DNA from: Martensiomyces pterosporus
Lineage: Eukaryota; Kickxellomycota; Kickxellomycetes; Kickxellales; Kickxellaceae
DNA length: 64,000 nt
Reading direction: 5' to 3'
NCBI GenBank assembly: GCA_025201845.1
Contig: MU603931.1
Location: 1-64,000 of the forward strand
The notes below the pieces were generated by a model. The model did no database searches. It was not told the origin of the DNA and saw nothing but the letters and a program-made list of their open reading frames with translations. Of this stretch, positions 52,229 through 63,200 are shown one piece after another; position 1 is the stretch's first letter; each line of letters opens with the position of its first letter. Both the position numbers and the translations under genes were made by a program.

Positions 52229-54631
52229 TGTCACTGTGTAGGGCTAAGAGAGAAGGATATGTTGTGAGGCGCGTTTGCTATTGCTAAAAAATGCTGGAGA
52301 ATGGAGTGAAGGATGTGAGCGCTTGTAGGACAGCATCATCAAGCGTTCAACTTCGCAAGGATCATGCTCTAATTTGAGGGAGAACATATGCACGACTGCT
52401 CGCTGCTGGTGCTGCTGTTATTCTGCCTTGCGTGGTACCAGCGCTCGAAATACTGCACTGTTCCTCAGTGGTGCTTATAATAGCCCTTAAACGCCTACAC
52501 CAAAAGACCCACGGCAGTCAGCCTTGTTCTACCCCGCAGGTTTTGGATTTGCCATGTAACAAGACATGTAATCTAAAAAGCCAATACACCCCCTTTAGCC
52601 CTGGGTGCTTACCAAGGAAATGCACTTGACCGTGGCGGATGCGGTCTCGCACCTAGTTTCTCTGTGGATCATACGCATTTGCTGGCGCTAGCAAATTCGG
52701 TGCACTGCGGGGGATGGAACGGTTTGCTATCAAAAACACTACACACCAAGCCGTGTGTGCTGCAAATTCGCCCATGGCCGTGTTTCGGTGTTTCAAGCTA
52801 CTACGCGGGCAGTCACCATAAAAATATGAGCTGGAGTTACTGCCACCTTTCCGCACACACCTGCCCACACGCCGTACCCTCAGCCATCTACCACTGATGG
52901 CGATTACTGCCGGCATGTTTACATTTCAGAAACATTTCACTGCTACCGCTACTACAGCCATCCATTCTATATCTTTTTCTGCTGCTGTTTCTTCTAGCAA
53001 CACGAGTGGGCAGGAATCTGCACGTTTTGGTAGTAGCGAGACTTGCGTTCTCATCGCCCTCGCTACCTAGTATTCGTTTTTGTCGCGGGCTCTACTGGCA
53101 CCAAGAGAATTTGGCCCTCGTATATGAAACCATACATTCCTCTCTGTCGCAGCAAGAGAATACTGTTGTTGTTGTTTCTGGGCGATGAGAGAGGAAGGAG
53201 CGCCATTCTGAGGTGTGAGCCCAAAAGAGAAGTAGAAAAAGAAAGTACACCCGCAAACAATGCGCCCACCCGCTCCTTGGCGAGATCCAGATGGAAGATT
53301 GGAATGGGCATTCCCATGCACTGCACAATGCTACGCAGGGGGTTCTTTTCATGTATCTCTGTATTTACGGGTTGACTGGGTTTTGGCCACCATCTTACCC
53401 GAAATGGCGGTAACCTTTTCTCAAAGCGCCATCTCTTGATGCCATCGATCCGTGCGCACACTGCCACTGGCCATGAGACTTTCTCTTTTATCTCTCCTGC
53501 TTAATGCGGCAGCACTACGCAGCCCTTGCTTGCTACTACTGCCTATTTCTTCCGAGCATTTGCAAGCGTAGCCATAGCAGGACGAATTGGTGATAGGCTG
53601 TGCCAATGTTGGTGTGCATGCAGCTTTTGGTCCTTAGGGGTGCATTTGCTGCTGCAATGCCTCCTCCACGAAGATTCAGTGGCAGGGGAAATGGGGGAAG
53701 GAAATGGCAGCTTCGAATGCATTTGTGTGAAGAAGCTGGGAAAGACGGCAGGTACCAGTTTCAACTTGGTGAACGACAAGGCCAACCCCCCCCCAAGCAT
53801 GCCTCCTTCCCTCCTCACCCCTTTCTCCTTAGTATATCCTTTTCTCCGTCCATATTCTCTTGTATGCTCTCTATTGTCTGCGAGCCATAGTAAATCCCAA
53901 GCGCCTCCATAGCATTTGCATTGCTGCCAAAGCTACGCATATTCTCCGTTTCGCTTATTATAGCGCCTACTTTCTTGTGGCTGTTCTCAGCGCCGACACC
54001 CAATCCTGGCTATATACACACTCCACTCCCCTTCCGTGCTTCAGGCATTGTTTTAGGTGCGCTGAAATATCACGGAATTCGGGTAACTTTAGCTTCATTG
54101 TGCAAAACTAGCCACAAGCACTCTCATTGCACTCTGGCAGCGGACATCTTGACTACCAGCTCTGCAAGAAAAGGGGGCATACGCACCTTGCCAAAGCTTC
54201 AGCGGTCGTGAGCTCTGCCTGCCTGCGTGTGTGTGGTTGTTTCCACACACATTTTTATGTAGTTGGTGAGCAGTGCGTGCATTAGATAGTGCAGTCTAGC
54301 TTACTAGTACTTGCATTTTTTTTCTGGTTACCACCGTGTCAGCCACGGAAGGATCCACGACAGATTCTAGTGTTGTTGTCAGGTGAGTAGGCAAGAGCAA
54401 AGCAGCCCACAGCTCCGCTGAGCAAAGGAACAAGCGGGTTGCCCGTGCGTTTCATCCGATTTGCTCTGCGCTACAGGCCCAGCTATCTATTGAACTAATG
54501 TGGAGCGGAAGATGAGGTATCGCAGTGCGATATCGTGACACATTTCCACTATAGGCTCACACGCAAACGGAGACCATACAGGAACAGACAGCACACAGCA
54601 CCAAGCCGATAAGAACGGCTAATCAGGAGAT
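52229..54631. other. 2.4-kb gene-poor region
   Basis: No gene is supported. The longest minus-strand frame (53063-53467) has mixed composition but no family motif and no clear splice partner. A good splice donor (GTGAGT at 54383) and an acceptor (AG at 54625-54626) just before the next start codon suggest that the downstream gene has a 5' intron of about 244 bp. An upstream exon at 54340-54382 could then be its leader or a short N-terminal extension. Confidence 0.45.
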
Positions 54632-57600
54632 ATGCTGTTCTTGCCATTTGCAAGCTCAGACGAAGGTAGCAGCAGCAGAGGAAGCGGACTGAAGAAATGG
54701 CTATCTCTGAAAAAGGCCAGCAGCAGCATTGGACAGCGCAAGTCGTTTGACAAAATAGACCAGCACGGTCGACAGCTGCCTAAACATGGCGCTGCCCCTG
54801 TTGGAGTGGCATCGACCAACCGTAATGAGGGGAAATCTGCCAGCAACAAAAGGTTTGGGCGCCACAGTCTACCTGCTACCGCGTGTTTGCCGATGGGCGG
54901 GCTGGCGAAACCTGACAGCCCGAATCCCAGGGACTTTGATCATCAAATTGCTGGAGCTGCTGATGTGGGGGGTGGGCGATGGACAGCAGAGTCGCAAGTG
55001 TCCATGCTGGCGCCGCCGCCGCCACCAACTGTGGATGCGGGTGAGTATGGATGCGATGTGCAGCCACATTCGGAGAGAATGCGCGCCTTGGGAATCAGCC
55101 TTGGTTGTGCCGCCAGCACGCGCTCAGGTGGCGACTACGCTACAGGCAGGCAACACATGCCCCAGACCGAGAAGATAAGCAACATGGCTGCCAATGGCCA
55201 AATTGCGAAACCGCAGCCACCTAGACGAAAGAGATCGCTTATCTACGCCATGTACCACCACTCGAGCAAGCCCGAGGAAGATTCCGCCGCTGCTGGTGCC
55301 GAGCCAACGATGCCAACCTTATCATTAGCACCTCCCACCAGACTCGAACAGCAGCTTGAACACCGACAGCAGCAGCGACAGCAGCAAACTCTGCGCAAGT
55401 CGTGTTCAACGAGCACCAGCGACAGCTTCTCAACCACATTTGCGTCGTGCCAGGGCTCGCTAACAGGTTCAGAGCGCAGTCAAGTGCATAGCTGCAGCAG
55501 CATCCCCTTTGCAGACTTTGGAGTTGCTCTCTCTTCCTCCACATCCCTGTCATGCATGCACAGCGGATGCGACAATACCGGCTGCAGTGCTGAACCTAGG
55601 GGCAGACGGATAAGATCAAGCACTGCAACCAGCGAGGCGTGCTCCGAGGGCACAGCAGCATCAACTGATAGCGGCGGATCCTCCAATACCGGTGCGCAGC
55701 TGGTTGGGTCGGCGTACCGATGCAGCGAGCGACACATGCCACGCCTTAGTACGATAGAGCGCGCTCATGACGGCCGGCTTGTAATCAAGCCCAGCAGCGA
55801 GGCACTTGGAGACAGCAGCGAGGCACTGCCCCAACTACTGCCAGTGCTGCACGCACACGTGGCAGACGAGATTCCAGCCAGTACTGCTGCTTCTGGTGGT
55901 GCTTGTGTGGCCGACAGTAACGAGTCCCCCGTCAAGTGTAGCCCAGATGCTGCTAATGAAGAGATCAGGAGGGCTGCTGTCGATGGGTTCCCACCAGTAG
56001 CTATTGGTTGCCGTCGCCGTCTCTGCAGACGTGCAGACCGGGAACCCAACGACTCACTCGTGATCCACGCTTCAAAGCTGCGTATCAGTGCTGCCTCCAG
56101 CACATGCTCGTCGACTGAATCGCAAGATGAGACGCAAAGAGACCTGAGTGCTGCCAGGGGATCAATAATCACGCCACCAGACTCGCCGGATAAGGCGTGT
56201 TGTGTAGCTTCTGCGGCAGTGCCTGTCGCATCGGCAGTATTGTGCCAGCCACTAGCCGTGCCAGAAAAGGAAAAGCAGGGACCAACAGCAGGAGTAGCTG
56301 GCACAACACCACAGCAAAAGGAGTTTGTGGCAGACACGGAAGTACTAGCACCGTGTGCAAGAGTAGGCGCACAGTCGCTTCCCCTTATGTGGGACTCGGG
56401 AGAGTCGCGTGATGCTGGCAAGGTGGACTCGGTTCAGCAAGCGAAAACATGTGCTGCTGCTGGAGGGGAAGACGGGTCTTTTATGAGAATGATAGCGCTT
56501 GAGTACCAAAGCGCAATGGCGACATCTGCGCCTGTATCTTCTGCGTCGCATGAGGTAGCGCAAAAGGTTGCCGTGACTGAGGAACAGAACTGGCCGTTTT
56601 CTGTGGTCGGTGCACAGACAGAGAGTTCAGACGCAGGTGGCGGTTGCTGTGGCACTGCAGATGCAGCCACTAGTGCCGAGGTTTTGGACGTGGCTGGCGA
56701 TGTTGCCAGCAGGCCCAGCGAAAGCGAGAGATGCAGCCTGCTTAGCACAGCCGACACTGCTGGCGGCGGTGAGGATGCGCTTGGGTTGTCGTCGGCGTCA
56801 GAGGGCAGTGCAACGGCAGTGGATGCATCAGCCAACACAACCAATGGATCTTCCACCGAGGAGAAAGAGGAGGTCGGCAGTATTTGCACTGCGACGTTTC
56901 TCCGGCAGTCCGTCGATGGCTGCAGGGCATCTGTTTCGGACGGGCTGCCAACTGCTCAGACACAGAGCGGGAACAATGGCCCGCTGTCAGAGTGTCCCCA
57001 AACCGATAGGGGCATCTACAGCGGTCTGCATGATGCGAAGATGGACGACGACGACGTGTTCTGCAGCGACAGCGAAACACGGGTGCTCTCGATCCTGAGC
57101 GACGTTTCTGACTCAGATCTGCCATTGCTTGATCTTTCCCATGCACCGCCGCCAACATCCACTCGAAGCAGCAACAGCAGCGGCCTGCGGTTCAGAGCGC
57201 AACATGGGGGAGCTCGGAACTTCCATGCGGCGCTAGATCCAACCGCAACAATATTCTCTGGTGAGGACAGTGCTATTAATAGCAGTGGCAGTGGCGATCT
57301 GGCACTTTGCAAGCCGCGGACAACAAGGATGGTGGGCAGCAAAACGATGCCCACCACAAAAACAGGGCTGTCATCGGCCCATTTGCCCCTAACAGCTGCC
57401 TCCACGCAGTCACAGGCACCAGTGACGTCTCTGTCTACTATAGCCAGCGGCAGTAGTGCTGGCAGTTGCGGTTACCCAGATGGCTCCACATTGTCGATTT
57501 CGGCAAAGACACGGAGACTGACCACAGCACTGGCAAGCGTGGCCCCGCTGAGCGGGCTAAGGCACCTGCGCCGTAAGATGAAGGCAACAGGACGGTGGCC

Positions 57601-57937
57601 AAGCAACTACAGCGGCAGCAGCAGCAGCAGCAGCGGCAGCAGTGGACTCAGCAGAAGCGTCACCAGCTACAATGGCAGCGGCAACAAGCAGGTCTCTGTC
57701 TTACACACAAGCAAGCCCGGCAACCCTGCATCCTCATCGAGCAAGGTGTTTAGGTTTAACGAACTTGTAGCGGTGTACGAAACGTGGGACGCCAGTGACT
57801 ACGACCGCAAGGGCCCAGCAGCCATCAAGCTGGACTCTGAGCTTATCGAGCACATCAAGCGCGAATTAAACGAGTTTAAGGTGTACGAGATGAGCGTCCA
57901 CGAAGAGTCGCGCAGTAACACGCACCTCATCTATTGA
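54632..57937 (+). CDS. Large disordered protein with BNI4-like C-terminal module
   Basis: A 1101-aa protein, Ser/Thr/Ala-rich and probably disordered for most of its length. The only conserved-looking block is the last 65 residues: RFNELVAVYETWDASDYDRKG, then ELIEHIKRELNEFKVYEMSV and HEESRSNTHLIY. From memory this matches the C-terminal module of fungal BNI4-type proteins, which target protein phosphatase 1 to the bud neck or septum (EYDRRG, LN-FK, EM-VHE-S---TH). A perfect RVxF PP1-docking motif is not evident here; KVFRF is only similar. The N-terminus LKKWLSLKKASSS is basic. The start at 54632 is the first ATG of the frame, but a 5' intron ending at 54626 may add residues. A role in polarity or septation is inference. 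Confidence 0.72.
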   Translation: MLFLPFASSDEGSSSRGSGLKKWLSLKKASSSIGQRKSFDKIDQHGRQLPKHGAAPVGVASTNRNEGKSASNKRFGRHSLPATACLPMGGLAKPDSPNPRDFDHQIAGAADVGGGRWTAESQVSMLAPPPPPTVDAGEYGCDVQPHSERMRALGISLGCAASTRSGGDYATGRQHMPQTEKISNMAANGQIAKPQPPRRKRSLIYAMYHHSSKPEEDSAAAGAEPTMPTLSLAPPTRLEQQLEHRQQQRQQQTLRKSCSTSTSDSFSTTFASCQGSLTGSERSQVHSCSSIPFADFGVALSSSTSLSCMHSGCDNTGCSAEPRGRRIRSSTATSEACSEGTAASTDSGGSSNTGAQLVGSAYRCSERHMPRLSTIERAHDGRLVIKPSSEALGDSSEALPQLLPVLHAHVADEIPASTAASGGACVADSNESPVKCSPDAANEEIRRAAVDGFPPVAIGCRRRLCRRADREPNDSLVIHASKLRISAASSTCSSTESQDETQRDLSAARGSIITPPDSPDKACCVASAAVPVASAVLCQPLAVPEKEKQGPTAGVAGTTPQQKEFVADTEVLAPCARVGAQSLPLMWDSGESRDAGKVDSVQQAKTCAAAGGEDGSFMRMIALEYQSAMATSAPVSSASHEVAQKVAVTEEQNWPFSVVGAQTESSDAGGGCCGTADAATSAEVLDVAGDVASRPSESERCSLLSTADTAGGGEDALGLSSASEGSATAVDASANTTNGSSTEEKEEVGSICTATFLRQSVDGCRASVSDGLPTAQTQSGNNGPLSECPQTDRGIYSGLHDAKMDDDDVFCSDSETRVLSILSDVSDSDLPLLDLSHAPPPTSTRSSNSSGLRFRAQHGGARNFHAALDPTATIFSGEDSAINSSGSGDLALCKPRTTRMVGSKTMPTTKTGLSSAHLPLTAASTQSQAPVTSLSTIASGSSAGSCGYPDGSTLSISAKTRRLTTALASVAPLSGLRHLRRKMKATGRWPSNYSGSSSSSSGSSGLSRSVTSYNGSGNKQVSVLHTSKPGNPASSSSKVFRFNELVAVYETWDASDYDRKGPAAIKLDSELIEHIKRELNEFKVYEMSVHEESRSNTHLIY

Positions 57938-59193
57938 ACCAGCGATCCACATTGCTGCAAGCAGCGCTTTGTTTCTCGCATTTCCTTCGTTCCACAGCAA
58001 TTGGCAGCGCGGCATAACCGGCATTTATAATAATAACCACACAGCCAGTACATGCCCCTCCTCACATGACCGGCGGTGGCCCTCTCGCTGCTGCTGCATT
58101 GGTAATTTCTCTCTTTCAAGCGCTGCAGCTGGTTACTTGGCGCACCCTCCGCTCTTTCCAGCTATTTTGTTGACATGTGCAAATGTTTGCTTGCACGCTG
58201 CGATTGGAAGGGGGCTATGTCTATAGGCTATTTGCTGCATGAGATCATCTAGGCACAAAGCGCCGTCCAAGGCAGAGCAGACGCACATGGACACATGACA
58301 AATCTGCAATGATACCGCAAGCGCAGAGAAAAAGAGTATCCTCTTTCCGCTCAGCCCAATTCCTGCGCTGGAATCTTGGCATGTAACGCCGTGGAGATTA
58401 AGCGTGTCTCTGGTAACACTGTATAGCCTATACTGCTACAGTGCCGCAGCACTGTAGTCTGCGGCAAAGCATCGGTAACTGCACTACGCTGTGTGGTCTG
58501 TGGCCGCCCGTTGCCACTGCTGATTTGTAATACTGCGTAAAAAAAAAAGGGCAGACGCGATAGGAGCAAAATGAGCCCTGCTGCTGGCACAGCTTGCTGG
58601 CCGTCACCCCCCGCTGTTTGTCTGTAATCATGCCACTCTTTTTCTAGGCGCTCCGAGAGCGCGCGCGAGCCGAGATGAGATGAGGGTAGGAATCCTATTT
58701 TTGCGCACCACACAGACAACGAGAGGGGCGAGGTGAGCAATAGAGCTACTGGGGGCGCCAAGGGGTAGGAAAAAAGTGACACGGATCCTTTTCCTGGGTG
58801 TGTAACACACCGCCTCCTTGCAGTTGAGTGATAAACCCAAACACGCAATTTCGTGACATGCAGAGCCAGATGAGGGCGGGTCGCATGCCCCCGTGTCGAG
58901 CCCCCTCCCGGCCGCAAACCTCCGGAGGGTCAGAAACGCACTATGCACCGCATCGCCTGCGTCTCTGGCCACCGCTAAAACTGCACACTTCCTTGCTAGT
59001 CTTGGCGGGGATATAAAAGGGACAGCTGGGTTCCTCGTCCCTGTTTCTCCCAAACAGAAAGGCTTTTCAATCTCTATATTTTTACAACACCACGCAGCTG
59101 CTTCCCCCATATTTGTATTGCCACAGGCGCTATTAGACAACACAGCAGTAGCTACCCACTCAAGAGCCCGTCCCACCTGTACCTGCAAAGCAC
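57938..59193. other. Spacer between the two BNI4-like genes
   Basis: About 1.26 kb without a supported gene. A TATA-like box (ATATAAAAGG) sits at 59011-59020, followed by a pyrimidine-rich stretch and the ATG at 59194. Confidence 0.5.
59011..59020 (+). promoter_or_regulatory. TATA box candidate for the 248-aa BNI4-like gene
   Basis: ATATAAAAGG, about 180 bp before the start codon at 59194. The spacing resembles the boxes before 16074 and 25539. Confidence 0.5.
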
Positions 59194-59940
59194 ATGATGG
59201 CGTACGCGCGACCGCTAGGACAGACATTTAACCAGCTCAACCTCAACATGTACCGCCTCCCCGACGGACAGCGCGGCGCACTGAGGACCACCAGTCTGGC
59301 GCTTGCACAGGAGGCATCGCGCGAAGACAGCCACCACCACCTGTTTACGAGCGACAGCAGCTCGGGCAGCCACTACAACCCGTTCAAGGGCATCAAGCGC
59401 CTGTACTCCGGGTTCCGCAAGCGCAGGTCGTCGGCCCGCTCGCACTCGCCCGACGACGGCCGGCTGCGCATGTTCTACTCCACGCCACTCCACGCCAGCG
59501 ACGCACCCGTTAGCTCGTCGCCTCCTACGGCACACCACAGCGTCTCGGAACAGACCCCGCGCCGCAACAGCGATGGCAAGTTGACAGAGCAGCCAAAAGA
59601 CAGCTCGACATGCCCGTCGCCGCCAAAGTCGCCCAGCAGGACGCACAAGCGCGTGCGCTTTGCTCAGAGCGAGCCCAAGGTCGATGAGACTTACTCGCTG
59701 GAGGAGTACGACCGCCGGGTGGTTGACCCGTGGGAGTTCTTGACCAAGGAGAAGCGCCAGGAGATGCGCGAGGAGATGAACCACTACACCACCAACGAGA
59801 TGCAGCTCAACAATGTCTACAATACCAACGACTCCATGTACTGCACCCTGTGCTGGCGTAAGCACTGCCACTGCCGTGCCCTCTCGAAGGATATTTGGAA
59901 GCGCGCAAAGTCGACTTCCATGGTTCGCGCCGGTGCATAA
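59194..59940 (+). CDS. PP1-docking protein with BNI4-like module and Cys/His tail
   Basis: A 248-aa protein. Residues 1-150 are Ser/Arg-rich and low in conservation, with a basic patch FKGIKRLYSGFRKRRSS. KRVRFAQ (about residue 152) is a textbook RVxF docking motif for protein phosphatase 1. It is followed by DETYSLEEYDRRVVDPWEFL, KEKRQEMREEMNHYTTNEMQ and NDSMY. The order (Y-x3-EYDR, a Leu-rich turn, an acidic/basic helix with E-x2-N-[YF], then EM) parallels the end of the large protein encoded just upstream, so the two look distantly related. The protein ends with CTLCWRKHCHC, a possible zinc-binding cluster. It probably directs PP1 to a cell site; that is inferred from the motif. Confidence 0.75.
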   Translation: MMAYARPLGQTFNQLNLNMYRLPDGQRGALRTTSLALAQEASREDSHHHLFTSDSSSGSHYNPFKGIKRLYSGFRKRRSSARSHSPDDGRLRMFYSTPLHASDAPVSSSPPTAHHSVSEQTPRRNSDGKLTEQPKDSSTCPSPPKSPSRTHKRVRFAQSEPKVDETYSLEEYDRRVVDPWEFLTKEKRQEMREEMNHYTTNEMQLNNVYNTNDSMYCTLCWRKHCHCRALSKDIWKRAKSTSMVRAGA

Positions 59941-60296
59941 CATCTCGGCACCATGAACATCAAAACACACCCCACTACACTCTCATCCCGCGACCAGTAG
60001 ATAACACCTCATCTAGCTCCTTTGTACTTTTAGCAGCTCAAAAATTATCTTTCGCAAATACACTACTTTATTGTCACCCAGCGCTCTGGCTGTCTCCATT
60101 ACACGGTGATTTTGGTGTCTGAGTGCGGGGGATTACTGCAATTTCTTGGCTGTCTTAGCCCCCAGCTCGATTTCGCTCCATCACACGCCTCCCCAGCCCT
60201 TTTATTGCCGCCTTGCTTACAGCGAGATGGAACGATGGAACGGGCTGGGTGGGAATTAGCACCGCGTGCCGCGAAGAAGACTTGGGGCTTGCAAGG
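59941..60296. other. Convergent 3' region before the AAA ATPase
   Basis: 356 bp between the stop codons of two convergent genes. No feature beyond AT-rich patches near 60020-60065. Confidence 0.5.
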
Positions 60297-63200
60297 CTAC
60301 TTGTTTCTTGCATCGAGGCACTGGAGAAAGTCCGACTCGGTAACCTACACAATAGGTCGGTTTCGCAGTAGAGGCAGCCATTGTCAGCATTCGCGTCTCA
60401 GCAAGCCACACACAGAGGCAGGTCCCCAGCTAGTGAAATAACGGCCAACTCACCACGTCCGAATCAATGTCTCTTCGCAGCGCGCTCAATGCGGCTTCGC
60501 GGCACAGATTAGCCAGGTCGGCTCCTACACATCATCGCCAAAGGACACACGGATATTGTCAGTTGTTAGCTACATGGCCACCATGCCTACCACCAGCGCC
60601 TCGCCTGCACTGCTGCGGAGCCTCAAACAAAGCGGCCCTAAAGAGGAAGCGGGTGTCACCCACCACAGCCGTCTCCTCAGTCTCTTGTGCCCAAGAGTTG
60701 CAACCCAACGCAGCCCAACCGAGCCCAACGCTACCGCAGGAATAAAGCGGATTGTGGATAAGCGTGTAAATAAATGTCCCTGCTGCTTTTTGGGTTGGGG
60801 AGAGAGAAGGGGCCTCGAGGCGGATGACAAAAAACGTGTACACGGTGGCAAGAGGTGCGATCGTCGGCGCCTGGACGATTGCCGCCAACACCAGACAAAC
60901 TTGGCCAAGGCAGCAGCCACCGCGCGGTGGCAGGGCTCTTGTGCCAGCAGCCATTCATCTGAAAAGGACTGCGGCGAGGGAGGGAATTCTGCACAAGAAA
61001 CATTCAGAAGTATGCATATTATCCGGGCTTGGTCACCCGCCCCATGTGCCGCTTTGCATATATTCAGGAACTGCAACAGCAACAGCAGCAACAAAGCAGC
61101 ACATGTTCACTCGCATGGCGTGTGCACACGCTGCCAGCAAATACTCACCAGTGTAACCGCCAGTGCGGCTCACAACATTGCCAATAGCCGCTGGGCCTAT
61201 GTGTGCTGCTGCCGCTGGCATCCTGCTCACATATCCAGACAGTATTGCCTCGCGTTGCTATGGGGAATATGGAAAACGAACACATACTCTGAATGCATGT
61301 TGCAGGGTTAATAAAACTGGCAGGTCTGCAGTTGCTGTGCTGCTGGCTGTGGAAATCAACCACTCTTGCTCTCAGCCGCTATTAATAATAGGCTTTGCTG
61401 TTATTAATTGGTATTTGTCCGCACCACCACAGCCGCCACCAAGCGAAATGTCAGCAACTGGATGGTATCACGTTGCCGCGTCCCTTTCGGCCTTTGGGTG
61501 CAGCAGCAGATCCCTCTCGCCTTTTGCTTTGGCGCTCTTGAAACCTTGCAGATCAAACCTGCCAGAACCCGCAAATGGCGGCTCATCTCTGCCAAAGCAC
61601 AAGCAGCACACACTTGGACGCATACAAAAAACAGCATTTCTTGGCAAGGATATGCAGCGAGAGGGTGTGTGCAGAAACAGGCGCGTGTGTTTGTTGCTGC
61701 TATGTGCGGTGAAACACCAGCAGCGGGGACAGACATCGCCCACAGTGCTTTTTGGATGGTCCTGCTCCCACTGTGGGGGAACGGAGAGTGCGTGTGGCTG
61801 GCGCTAAATCTGCCACCCGCCGCAGTCGAGCAGAGGTTCTGCAGAAGTTTCCAGCCAGAGCCCGCAGAGCGACTCATCCAAGCAGCGGCAGAGGTATTCG
61901 CAGGCAGGCGCCGGCGTGCCAAGAGAACCAGAGGAAAATCCGGAAAAGTTGCGAGCTTCGGCTCATCCGCACATCAGCGCCCTGGGAAGAGGAGGGATGC
62001 GGAAAGCAGTTTGTATTCGCTGTGCGGCCACGAATCACAAAGCGGCAGGAACAAATCCCCCATGCATGCACTGCAAATCCCTGAAGCGGCCCGGGGGTGT
62101 TGGGTTGCAAAATAAAACAAAGGACAATGTGCGGCTTGCGACAGGCGCACATGAAAGCAAGCTCTCAACCTACCTTTTTGTCAGGCACGCCCAGGCTAAT
62201 GTGCACATCTAGGCGGCCGGGTCGCAGTAGCGCTGGATCAACGACATGCGGTCTGCTGCTCACTATATCTCACATTGCGAAAAATCAGCAGCAAGTGGGG
62301 AGCAGCGCTGTGAGTGTGCTTGCTGGGTCAGATTGGCTGGCTGCTTGCGCGCCGCGCTTGTCTGCAGTTGCCAGAAGAGCGGCGGAGCAGCTCGCTCCCA
62401 GACTTCCGCCCGCACAACGACCATGGTGTCTGCTTACCTGCAAGCACAAAAACGTCCGACGACTTTCCGGCATGTGCACTGAACCCGTCCATTTCTAAAG
62501 AGTCACAAACAGAGTGCACCGCATTGTGAAAATCACAGAGCAGCCAAGAGAGGGAGTTGCGTCATTCGCCGCACACTTGCTTAGTCTGGATGCAGAATCA
62601 TTCTCATCACCGTGCAACAATATCAGAAACACTGTTACAGGTATATGAGCGAGCGTCATTGGAAGGATCCATGCAGCGCAATAGGTAGGAGGCTGGCTTT
62701 GAGCGAAGAGAAGCAAGGGGAAGTATGGAACTCTGCGGCGCCGTCATCTGCTCTCCATCTCCTTCGCATCTGGTGCTCTGTAGGCAAGGAGGGGCAGATG
62801 ACCACGCTGAATGCAAACCTCCAAAGCGCACACAATGCGCTCCCCTCCATCCCAGTCGACATTTGCGCAGAAAGAGCGGGTTGCAAAATGCATTTTGTGA
62901 AAATCGATTGCCTGCCACACGCATTGGTGTCATGCAGGGGGATTGGATGGCAAGGCTGCATGTCACCAACAGCAGTGACGGTGTGCGGTGATCTTTTACT
63001 TACCAACCAGCAGACTTGTCACAATCCTGTCACTCGTATTCTCCGATGTCTGGCTAGTTCCGCGTCGGGGTGCCAGTGCATCAATCTACAGCAGCCAGGG
63101 AATCAGCGCAGGCATCAAGCGCACGAAATCAGGCTGCAGGCCACATACAAATCCCGCCTCCAGTCATGCTGGGCTCGAGCACTCTGGTTTCTGTAACTTA

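Noticed and set aside
53063..53467. 134-codon minus-strand frame with plausible-looking segments
   Set aside because: No ATG-proximal context, no homolog that I recognise and no splice signals linking it to the small orphan at 51884-52228.
61450..61560. Possible missing AAA exon encoding GERDLLLHPKAERDAA
   Set aside because: It has an AG before and a GT after, but ends in phase 2 while the next exon needs phase 1, and the sequence does not match the family.
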